Source: Candidatus Agrococcus pullicola | GTDB lineage: Bacteria > Actinomycetota > Actinomycetes > Actinomycetales > Microbacteriaceae | Length of the DNA stretch: 6,068 nucleotides | Assembly (NCBI GenBank): GCA_019115685.1 | Contig: DXDC01000033.1 | Span: 1 to 6,068 of the forward strand | Direction: 5' to 3' | In this document: positions 1 to 4,559 of the stretch, in pieces | Layout of the letters: each line of letters begins with the position of its first letter | Position numbering within the stretch: position 1 is the stretch's first letter | Notes under the pieces: generated by a model | Seen by the model: the letters and a program-made list of their open reading frames with translations, nothing else | Databases searched by the model: none | Told to the model about the DNA's origin: nothing | Made by a program: the position numbers and the translations under genes

Positions 1-2
1 TC

Positions 3-1091
3 GCCGGCGTGTCCGCGGCAGCCATGGTGCCCCAGGTGCTGGCTACGATCACCGCCTCGACGCACGGGCGCGAGCGTGCTCGCGCCGTCGCCCTGTTCGG
101 TGCGACCGCCGGTGGCGCGACGGCTATAGGCCAGGTCCTCGGCGGCGTGCTGCTGATGGTCCCGGTATTCGGCGCGCCCTGGCGCTCCGTCTTCGCGATG
201 AGCGTCCTGATGGGCGTCGTCGCCTTCGCTGCCGCTCTGCGCTGGATGCCCAGCACCAACTCGCCCGGTCACCGTTCCCTCGATCTGATCGGTACCGTGT
301 TGCTGGGCTCGGCGCTGCTCGCGTTGCTCATCCCGCTGTCCCAGGGCGGGGCACTGGGCTGGCCGGTGTGGTGCTGGATCCTTCTGGCGGCTTCCCCGGT
401 GCTGTTCGCGGCATTCTGGATGCGCCAACACCGGTTGCACCGCCGCGACCTCGTCCCGCTCGTGCCGCCTCCGCTGCTGGGGTTGGGCTCCTACCGGCTC
501 GGTTTGGTCATGGCGCTGATGCTCCAGTCGGCCTTCGGCGCGTTCACCTTCCTCTATGCACTGACCACGCAGACCGGGTTGGGCTGGTCGCCGATGAACT
601 CCGCTCTGGTGCTGTTGCCGTTCGCGCTGTGCTTCTTCGCCGCGTCAGTCTGGTCGGGCAAGCTCGCTTCCCGCTTCGGGTTCCGTCGACTGCTCACGCT
701 CGGCGGATTCATCCAGGCCGCGATGCTGGCAGTCACCGCGTGGTCGGTGTTCGTCCAGAGCGAGAACCTGAGCGTGTGGACACTGGCCGTGCTGCTGGTC
801 GGCGTCGGCTTCGGCCAGGCCTTCATGTTCGGGCCGCTGGTCGGAGCCATGATCGCCGATGTGCCGCCGGCTTTCGCGGGTGCCGCATCCGGTGTCATCC
901 AGACCGTGCAGCAGGCGGCTATGGGTCTCGGCGTTGCCGTAGCCGGAGGCCTCCTCGGCACGGCCATGGCCGGATCGACGGCAACGGCAATGGGGCAGGT
1001 CTATGTGTCGGCCCTCGCGGTCTGTATGCTCGTCCAGGCTGTTTTCGCCATCGCCTTCGCTGTCTGCGCACTCGCCCTGCCCAAGAGGTGA
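3..1091 (+). CDS. MFS transporter, DHA2 (EmrB/QacA-type) drug exporter, 5'-truncated by window edge
   Basis: This is the C-terminal part of a proton-driven multidrug exporter of the DHA2 (14-helix) major facilitator family, acting in the cytoplasmic membrane. The reading frame is open to the left edge (codons for Ala-Gly precede the GTG at 9), so that GTG is internal and roughly 100 N-terminal residues lie outside the window. Counting from that GTG, the protein opens inside helix 4 (AAAMVPQVLATITAS). A Gly-rich helix 5 follows (about 26-50, GATAGGATAIGQVLGG), matching the antiporter motif C of drug exporters. About nine more helices follow, near 58-80, 91-112, 118-138, 161-183, 195-213, 226-245, 252-275, 292-318 and 330-356. 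The cytoplasmic loop KLASRFGFRR resembles motif A of the second half. The stop is TGA at 1089-1091. The family call is secure; the substrate cannot be read from sequence. Confidence 0.9.
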   Translation, partial: AGVSAAAMVPQVLATITASTHGRERARAVALFGATAGGATAIGQVLGGVLLMVPVFGAPWRSVFAMSVLMGVVAFAAALRWMPSTNSPGHRSLDLIGTVLLGSALLALLIPLSQGGALGWPVWCWILLAASPVLFAAFWMRQHRLHRRDLVPLVPPPLLGLGSYRLGLVMALMLQSAFGAFTFLYALTTQTGLGWSPMNSALVLLPFALCFFAASVWSGKLASRFGFRRLLTLGGFIQAAMLAVTAWSVFVQSENLSVWTLAVLLVGVGFGQAFMFGPLVGAMIADVPPAFAGAASGVIQTVQQAAMGLGVAVAGGLLGTAMAGSTATAMGQVYVSALAVCMLVQAVFAIAFAVCALALPKR

Positions 1092-1162
1092 ACTGCCTGC
1101 ACGGATGAGCGGGCATACTGAGACTCCGCTTCGGGCGTTGCTGTGGTCCGGGAGGGCTGAAG

Positions 1163-1246
1163 ATGCAGATTGCCCACGTGCGGCAAGTTCCTCATCGTAA
1201 GGTTTGCCGCTATCGGAACGTGGTGGAGTTTCGCTTCACGCTCTAA
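1163..1246 (+). CDS. 27-residue small ORF ending in RNVVEFRF-T-L (possible gene remnant)
   Basis: An ATG at 1163 is preceded by a strong Shine-Dalgarno GGAGGG (1151-1156) at a 6-base spacing. It opens a 27-codon frame beginning MQIAHVRQVPHRK and ending YRNVVEFRFTL, with a TAA stop at 1244-1246. I do not recognise the peptide. Its last codons are nearly identical to a second in-frame segment ending at 2042, on the other side of the toxin-antitoxin pair. The two differ by a synonymous TTT/TTC change, two conservative-looking residues and TAA against TAG. That pattern fits two related gene 3' ends better than a random repeat. The ORF may be a true small protein, a leader, or the start and end of a larger gene joined by an internal deletion. 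The strong ribosome binding site favours translation; the length argues for caution. Confidence 0.4.
   Translation: MQIAHVRQVPHRKVCRYRNVVEFRFTL
1180..1210 (+). other. Imperfect hairpin downstream of the MFS gene
   Basis: GCGGCAA (1180-1186) can pair with TTGCCGC (1204-1210), a perfect 7-bp stem. CCT (1190-1192) with AGG (1200-1202) can extend it inward. It lies about 90 bases after the MFS stop and inside the 27-codon ORF. No T-run follows, so it is a poor intrinsic terminator; it could still slow polymerase or affect translation of the small ORF. Confidence 0.25.
1214..1238 (+). repeat. 25-bp direct repeat, left copy (24/25 identical to 2010-2034)
   Basis: This copy starts CGGAACGTGGTGGAG and matches 2010-2034 at 24 of 25 positions; the single difference is T at 1231 against C at 2027. 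Both copies are read in the same frame as RNVVEFRF, and a stop codon falls at the same distance (TAA at 1244, TAG at 2040). Start-to-start spacing is 796 bp, and the toxin-antitoxin operon lies entirely between the copies. Confidence 0.85.
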
Positions 1247-1280
1247 CCTCTCGGCGAGCGTGGTCCGCTGAGTGTCGACC

Positions 1281-1294
1281 TAGGATCATATAGA
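1281..1294 (+). promoter_or_regulatory. Candidate -10 region for the toxin-antitoxin operon
   Basis: An AT-rich island in otherwise GC-rich DNA holds TAGGAT (1281-1286, fits TAnnnT) and TATAGA (1289-1294). Transcription from TAGGAT would begin near 1293, just before the GTG at 1299. That would give a nearly leaderless message for the longer toxin form, or a leader of about 40 bases for the shorter form. No convincing -35 hexamer is visible, so this is tentative. Confidence 0.3.
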
Positions 1295-1298
1295 GGCG

Positions 1299-1685
1299 GT
1301 GGCAAGTAGATCCTGGAGGGTCTGTGCTGGTGGCATATGGAGCGTAGACATCGAGCTGATCGCAGAATGGCTCGCTTCGCTGGACGACGATTCGCGTGCT
1401 CAGATGGTTGCCGCGATAGAGCTGCTCGAAGACCGCGGTCCTCAGCTCGGGCGGCCCATCGTCGACACTGTTTCGGCGTCGAGGCACCGCAACATGAAGG
1501 AGCTCAGGCCAGGTTCGTCCGGCTGGTCCGAGCTGCGCCTCTTGTTCGCCTTAGATCCCAAGCGTTCGGCGATCATGCTGATCGCTAGGGACAAGGCTGG
1601 TAACTGGAAGCGCTGGTACAAGAAGAATATCCCAGTGGCCGATGACAGATTCGACGACCACCTGCGCAGGCTGAGAGGAGGATGA
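1299..1685 (+). CDS. HigB/RelE-like (Gp49 family) type II toxin
   Basis: This is a probable mRNA-cleaving toxin of the RelE/ParE superfamily, HigB/phage Gp49-like branch. Such toxins act on ribosome-bound mRNA and are neutralised by the partner encoded next door. The body is typical: an N-terminal helical hairpin (IELIAEWLASLDDDSRAQMV), the segment GPQLGRPIVDTVSASRHRNM, then the conserved core KELRPGSSG, SELRLLFALDP, AIMLIARDKAGNWKRWY and a basic C-terminus. The start is uncertain. GTG at 1299 is the only usual start codon in frame but has AGAGG only 2 bases upstream. Family members, as I recall them, start at a Met-Trp-Ser/Glu-Val position, which here is ATA at 1335 (ATA-TGG-AGC-GTA), following GGAGGG at 1315-1320. 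The first-listed form is 128 residues; starting at 1335 it would be 116. Its stop overlaps the antitoxin start region, so the two are one operon. Confidence 0.8.
   Translation: MASRSWRVCAGGIWSVDIELIAEWLASLDDDSRAQMVAAIELLEDRGPQLGRPIVDTVSASRHRNMKELRPGSSGWSELRLLFALDPKRSAIMLIARDKAGNWKRWYKKNIPVADDRFDDHLRRLRGG
1676..1681 (+). promoter_or_regulatory. Shine-Dalgarno AGGAGG that decides the antitoxin start
   Basis: AGGAGG lies inside the last toxin codons. It directly abuts the ATG at 1682 (zero spacing, unusable) and lies 9 bases before the ATG at 1691. This selects 1691 as the antitoxin start and places the antitoxin ribosome binding site within the toxin gene, consistent with translational coupling. 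Confidence 0.7.
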
Positions 1686-1690
1686 TTGAC

Positions 1691-1996
1691 ATGGCTAAAT
1701 CCCTGAAGGACTTTGTCGCCGAGAACCCCGTGGATCGTGGGCGTGTCGAAGCGCACAAGGAGCGGATGCTGGCTGAGGTCCGCGCCTACCGCCTCCGTGA
1801 GCTGCGTGAAGAGGCGGGTCTCACCCAGGTGCAGCTCGCCGAACGTATCGGTGTGGGGCAGCGCCAGGTCTCCAAGATCGAGCATGGCCATCTCGACAGC
1901 GCAAAGATCGGTACGATCCGCAAGTACCTCGAAGCCGTCAGCGGCGGGCTAGCAATCGAGTATGTGATGGGTGATGAACGCGTTCAAGTAGCATGA
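1691..1996 (+). CDS. XRE-family helix-turn-helix antitoxin (HigA-like)
   Basis: This is the antitoxin partner of the preceding toxin: 101 residues, cytoplasmic, expected to bind and inhibit the toxin and to repress the operon through its DNA-binding domain. Residues 1-33 are a charged helical arm (MAKSLKDFVAENPVDRGRVE) of the kind that typically contacts the toxin. Residues 34-88 form a classic Cro/CI helix-turn-helix: RLRELREEAGLTQVQLAERIGV, with the recognition helix GQRQVSKIEHG, then SAKIGTIRKYLEAVSGGLAIEY. The ATG at 1691 is chosen because AGGAGG (1676-1681) is 9 bases upstream; the ATG at 1682 would add only Met-Ile-Asp. The order toxin then antitoxin is the HigBA arrangement, opposite to most type II pairs. 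By eye this pair is less GC-rich than its neighbours, which fits acquisition by transfer. Confidence 0.85.
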   Translation: MAKSLKDFVAENPVDRGRVEAHKERMLAEVRAYRLRELREEAGLTQVQLAERIGVGQRQVSKIEHGHLDSAKIGTIRKYLEAVSGGLAIEYVMGDERVQVA

Positions 1997-2008
1997 CGTT
2001 ATTGGGCT

Positions 2009-2030
2009 GCGGAACGTGGTGGAGTTCCGC
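2009..2030 (+). terminator. Hairpin after the antitoxin gene (weak terminator candidate)
   Basis: GCGGAAC (2009-2015) pairs perfectly with GTTCCGC (2024-2030) around an 8-base loop, 12 bases after the antitoxin stop. Only a mixed TTCAATGTCT tract follows, with no U-run, so intrinsic termination would be weak. In the left repeat copy the same stem has one G-U pair and loses the outer pair, so the structure may be incidental to the coding repeat. Confidence 0.35.
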
Positions 2031-2034
2031 TTCA
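2010..2034 (+). repeat. 25-bp direct repeat, right copy
   Basis: This is the partner of the repeat at 1214-1238, 13 bases after the antitoxin stop. It also contains the stem of the 2009-2030 hairpin. See the left copy for the comparison. Confidence 0.85.
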
Positions 2035-2056
2035 ATGTCTAGGTGATCCGTCGCAA

Positions 2057-2062
2057 TAGTCT
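2057..2062 (+). promoter_or_regulatory. Candidate -10 (TAGTCT) of the SIP gene
   Basis: TAGTCT fits TAnnnT and lies 4 bases before the iron box. Transcription would start near 2069, inside the box, the usual geometry for repression by a DtxR/IdeR protein. No clear -35 is visible. Confidence 0.3.
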
Positions 2063-2066
2063 TGAG

Positions 2067-2085
2067 TGAGGTTAGGGTCACCTCC
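2067..2085 (+). promoter_or_regulatory. DtxR/IdeR-type iron box upstream of the SIP relic
   Basis: The 19 bases TGAGGTTAGGGTCACCTCC match 14 of 19 positions of the actinobacterial iron-box consensus TWAGGTTAGSCTAACCTWA. They also form an interrupted palindrome (GAGGT...ACCTC). Iron-loaded DtxR/IdeR binds such sites and shuts off siderophore genes. The location, just before a siderophore-interacting protein gene, fits that role. The box covers codons that a TTG start at 2062 would translate, which argues for a start further downstream. Confidence 0.55.
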
Positions 2086-2103
2086 GTGGGTAGGAGGAAG
2101 AAC

Positions 2104-2666
2104 ACGCCAGCTGATCGCCGGTTCATGATGGCGCACGTCACTCGAGCGGAACGTATCAGCCCGAATTTCGTGCGGCTGAAGCTGGGCGGTCTGGCAGGCC
2201 TCGAAGCGCGCGGAGCTGATCACTGGTGCCGCCTCTTCTTCACACGGCAAGGGCAGGACGTTCTGAAACTTCCCACCAGCACCACGGAACTCGGCTGGTA
2301 CCTGCAGTACCTTGCGACGCCCAGGACGCGACGACCGTGGGTACGTGCTTACACGCCGCGCAAGGGATCGCGATCATCGAGATCCCCACTGCCGGAGACC
2401 GACAGGACTTTCTCGCGCTCATCGGGATGGAGATCATCTGGATCATTCGCGACCAGTCGTCCCAAGCCGACGGCCGACCGGGGCACCTCGCTCTCCATGC
2501 GCTGACGACGGCGGAGCTGCCCGACGGTGTTGTGCACGCCCACGCCATCGGCGAGTCGGGACTGGCGACCGGAGCGCGTCGCCGCCTCGTCCAGGAGCGC
2601 GGGGTGCCGAAGCGAAACGTGGACTTTGTCGGCTATTGGCGCCACGAGCGACCCGCAACGAGCTGA
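2104..2666 (+). pseudogene. Siderophore-interacting protein (SIP family, FAD-dependent ferric reductase), degraded
   Basis: Intact SIP proteins use FAD and NAD(P)H to reduce iron held by imported siderophores in the cytoplasm. The N-terminal FAD-domain part is recognisable at 2128-2361: MAHVTRAERISPNFVRLKLGG, DHWCRLFF and the flavin-binding R-x-Y-T motif (RAYTPR). The C-terminal part continues in a different frame from about 2366 to 2666: IAIIEIPTAGDRQDF, then GESGLATGARRRLVQERGV and the signature FVGYWR. The two halves are joined by a frame change near 2356-2366. The stretch expected between them (GPASRWA-type segment, the dinucleotide site and GDETALPAIARILE-type motif) is absent, roughly 90-100 residues by family comparison. 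At the front, AGGAGG (2092-2097) is followed 6 bases later by ACG (2104) where an ATG is expected. Other in-frame starts are TTG 2062, GTG 2086 and ATG 2125, none well placed. A functional reductase is very unlikely. Confidence 0.8.
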
Positions 2667-2705
2667 CCGGCAGCCTCGATCCCCACCGCATATCAGCTGC
2701 AGCGC

Positions 2706-2718
2706 GACCGTAGCGGTC
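2706..2718. terminator. Small hairpin between convergent genes (weak terminator candidate)
   Basis: GACCG (2706-2710) pairs with CGGTC (2714-2718) around a 3-base loop. A second short stem, CACTT (2751-2755) with AAGTG (2766-2770), lies nearby. Both sit in the 167-base gap between the SIP relic and the convergent EamA gene, where termination in both directions is expected. Neither is followed by a T-run, so support is weak. Nothing else is visible in the gap. Confidence 0.25.
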
Positions 2719-2833
2719 TGAACACCCTGGTCGTTGGTCCTCCGCACGATCACTTTGACTGCAGCAAGTGACTGGTTCGGGGCAGTTGTGATGGGTCTCC
2801 GATGCCAGCGACGTACATCCGGGATGGTCTAGT

Positions 2834-3778
2834 TCAGGCTTCTTGCCTCGCGGGGAGGCTGTTCGAATGCGGAGGTTCAGTGGCGTCCTCCCGCGTCGCG
2901 GGCGCGAGGGAGAGGACCAGGAGCGAAGCGCAGATGCCCGCGAGTCCAGCCCATCCGGTAGCGGGCAGCCGTTCACCGACGATGACCACGGCCAGGATGG
3001 CGGCGACCGCGGGCTCGGCGAGGGTGAGCGTCGTCGCCGTGCTTGCATTGACGCGTGTGAGGCCGTACCCGAAGAGGAGATAGCCCAGGAACATCGGGAC
3101 CAGAGCCATGTATGCCCCGACCGTGAATGCCTGGGTGGAAGTGACGAGTGGGGCGCCAGTGAGCAGAAGCACGGGCATCAGGGCGACGCCGCCCAGGCCG
3201 AAGACAGCGCCCATCGCTGCCGCACGCCGGATCCCGAGGTTCATGAGACGGCGGGCGCTCCACGAGTACACGGCGTACGTCGCGCCAGCGACCAGACCGA
3301 GGACCACGCCGGCGACTGTGCGGAGCGTCTCGCTCGGCGCGTCGTGCATCTGCGCGGCGCACAGCACCGCGCAGCCGACGATGCCGAGAGCCGCTGCGAG
3401 CATCCACCAGACGCTGAGCGTGCGTCGCTCCATCACTCTTTCCAGTAAGCCTGAGGCGATCGGGGCGGAGCCGAGGGAGACGACCGTGCCGACCGCGACG
3501 CCCGCCAGGTGCATCGAACTGTAGAAGGCGAGTGGGTAGATCACCACGGCTGCGGCTCCGGCGATCACCGTTCCACGGTGCGAGGACAGTTCGGCATGCT
3601 CCCTGCGGAGCGAAGGGACAGCGATGACCGCCTGGAGAATGCCGCCGATGCCGAGAGCGGCTGCGCCCATGGCCAGCGGGCCGACCGTCGGCGCGAACGT
3701 CGCCGCGGTTCCCGTGGTGCCCCACAAGAAGGCGGCAGCAAGCACCGCGAGGATGCCGGGGAAGGAGCCCTGACTCAC
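2834..3778 (-). CDS. EamA/DMT-family exporter (RhaT/YdcZ-like permease)
   Basis: This is a 314-residue membrane protein of the drug/metabolite transporter superfamily with two tandem EamA repeats and ten predicted helices, likely exporting a small metabolite or drug across the cytoplasmic membrane. Repeat 1 covers about residues 8-135 (GILAVLAAAFLWGTTGTAA, a typical N-terminal signature). Repeat 2 covers about 155-290 and ends in the hallmark TLTLAEPAVAAILAVVIVGERL. A short hydrophilic tail follows. The start is GTG at 3778: its GTGA overlaps the stop of the upstream regulator by four bases, the length and N-terminus then fit the family, and no separate ribosome binding site is needed if translation is coupled. 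The frame remains open upstream, but that stretch overlaps the regulator and is low-complexity shadow sequence. The regulator directly upstream suggests drug- or metabolite-induced expression; the substrate is unknown. Confidence 0.9.
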   Translation of the reverse strand: MSQGSFPGILAVLAAAFLWGTTGTAATFAPTVGPLAMGAAALGIGGILQAVIAVPSLRREHAELSSHRGTVIAGAAAVVIYPLAFYSSMHLAGVAVGTVVSLGSAPIASGLLERVMERRTLSVWWMLAAALGIVGCAVLCAAQMHDAPSETLRTVAGVVLGLVAGATYAVYSWSARRLMNLGIRRAAAMGAVFGLGGVALMPVLLLTGAPLVTSTQAFTVGAYMALVPMFLGYLLFGYGLTRVNASTATTLTLAEPAVAAILAVVIVGERLPATGWAGLAGICASLLVLSLAPATREDATEPPHSNSLPARQEA

Positions 3779-4341
3779 AGCGCGGCCAACAGCCGCGATG
3801 CGACGGCCCGGGCGTGCTCCAGGCGCGTCGGGCTGCCCTCCAGGCCCGCGCGCGCGACGGCCCCTTCGAGGAGGAAGCTGAAGTGCTCGGCCAGCTCCAG
3901 CGCCTGCGCTTCGGCGAGCATCGCCTCCAGGTTTTCGACGAGGATTCGCTCCACCTGCTCCTTGTGTGCGCGCACGGTCGAGCGTGCGGGGGCACTGGAC
4001 GGGAACTCGGCGGCCGCGTTGAGCAGTCCGCATCCCCGGAACCCGTCGTCGTAGGCGTCCTTCGCGTGGTCGATATAGGCGTCGAACACCGCCAGCACCC
4101 GGTCTGTTGCCGTGCTCGCTTTCGCCGAGCGTGCGCGGTAGAGCGCGAGCCACTCCTCGTGGCGGGCGTCAATGTAGGCGCTCACAAGCTCCGCCTTCGA
4201 CGAAAAGTTGTTGTAAAGGCTCTTTTTCGCGACATTCGCCTCAGAAGTGATCGTGTCGATCCCGGTGGCATGCACGCCGTCCGCGTAAAAGAGTCTCGCT
4301 GCAGCGTCGAGCAGCCGCTCTCGCGCTGATCCCTGGTCCAC
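3775..4341 (-). CDS. TetR/AcrR-family transcriptional regulator
   Basis: This is a ligand-responsive repressor of 188 residues. The DNA-binding domain lies at about residues 7-54: ARERLLDAAARLFYADGVHA, TGIDTITSEANVAKKSLYNN, then FSSKAELV, the normal TetR helix-turn-helix. The rest is the variable helical ligand and dimer domain. It carries FRGCGLLNAAAEF near the middle, a stretch common in this subgroup. GTG at 4341 is taken as the start because GGAGG lies 5 bases before it. A frame-compatible TTG at 4368 lies at the exact centre of the operator palindrome and has no ribosome binding site. The gene overlaps the EamA gene by four bases (GTGA), so they form one operon, and the palindrome directly upstream points to autoregulation of both genes. 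Confidence 0.9.
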   Translation of the reverse strand: MDQGSARERLLDAAARLFYADGVHATGIDTITSEANVAKKSLYNNFSSKAELVSAYIDARHEEWLALYRARSAKASTATDRVLAVFDAYIDHAKDAYDDGFRGCGLLNAAAEFPSSAPARSTVRAHKEQVERILVENLEAMLAEAQALELAEHFSFLLEGAVARAGLEGSPTRLEHARAVASRLLAAL

Positions 4342-4394
4342 GTCGTCCTCCCGCTGGTAGGTAGACAAGTCTACCTACCATCGGGAGGACGACG
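4341..4394. promoter_or_regulatory. 54-bp near-perfect palindrome: probable TetR operator
   Basis: The outer arms CGTCGTCCTCCCG (4341-4353) and CGGGAGGACGACG (4382-4394) are exact reverse complements. So are the inner arms TGGTAGGTAGAC (4355-4366) and GTCTACCTACCA (4369-4380). One mismatched pair (C4354/T4381) and a central AA are the only breaks. The inner 26 bp, just upstream of the regulator start, is a typical TetR operator. The outer arm contains the regulator's own ribosome binding site (GGGAGG on the minus strand), so a transcript covering the whole element could fold with the site buried. An identical GGGAGG lies on the plus strand, but the triplet at the matching position is GTT, not a start codon. 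Confidence 0.75.
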
Positions 4395-4559
4395 TTTCCA
4401 GCGCTCGTCGACGCCTGCGGACATGGGCAGGAGGTCTCAATGGACTGTACGTCCGAGATGGCATCGTTCGACCTCCGCGACCGTGCAACGGGGCGCTCCT
4501 CACCGACGGACGCGGAGATGTTATGCGCCGAGGAACGTCGCGGTCGGGACCCACGACGG

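Larger units (their letters stand above)
1992..2042 (+). pseudogene. Orphan coding 3' end ending RNVVEFRF-N-V-stop
   Basis: Reading in the frame of the repeat gives H-D-V-I-G-L-RNVVEFRF-N-V, then TAG (2040-2042). An upstream TAG at 1989-1991 closes the frame, and no ATG or ribosome binding site precedes the segment, so it cannot be an intact gene. The segment looks like the last 16 codons of a gene related to the one ending at 1246. The parent family is not recognised. Confidence 0.4.

Noticed and set aside
1214..2034. The 25-bp repeats as simple operator half-sites or phage att sites
   Set aside because: Both copies keep an open frame to a stop at the same place, with silent and conservative changes, which fits coding origin better. 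The right copy is after the operon, not at its promoter, and there is no integrase.
2443..3048. Minus-strand 201-codon frame across the SIP end and EamA end
   Set aside because: Ser/Arg/Pro-rich, no family resemblance, spans the junction of two convergent genes.
3779..4153. Upstream extension of the EamA frame on the minus strand (total 439 codons)
   Set aside because: The extra stretch is Arg/Gly-rich shadow sequence that overlaps the TetR gene in another frame. GTG at 3778 gives the normal EamA length and N-terminus.
2973..4172. Minus-strand 399-codon frame overlapping TetR and EamA
   Set aside because: Low-complexity Arg/Pro/Ser translation in the wrong frame; two well-recognised proteins occupy the same bases.
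4366..4368. TTG at 4368 (minus strand) as the TetR start
   Set aside because: It lies at the centre of the operator palindrome with no ribosome binding site; GTG 4341 has GGAGG at 5 bases.
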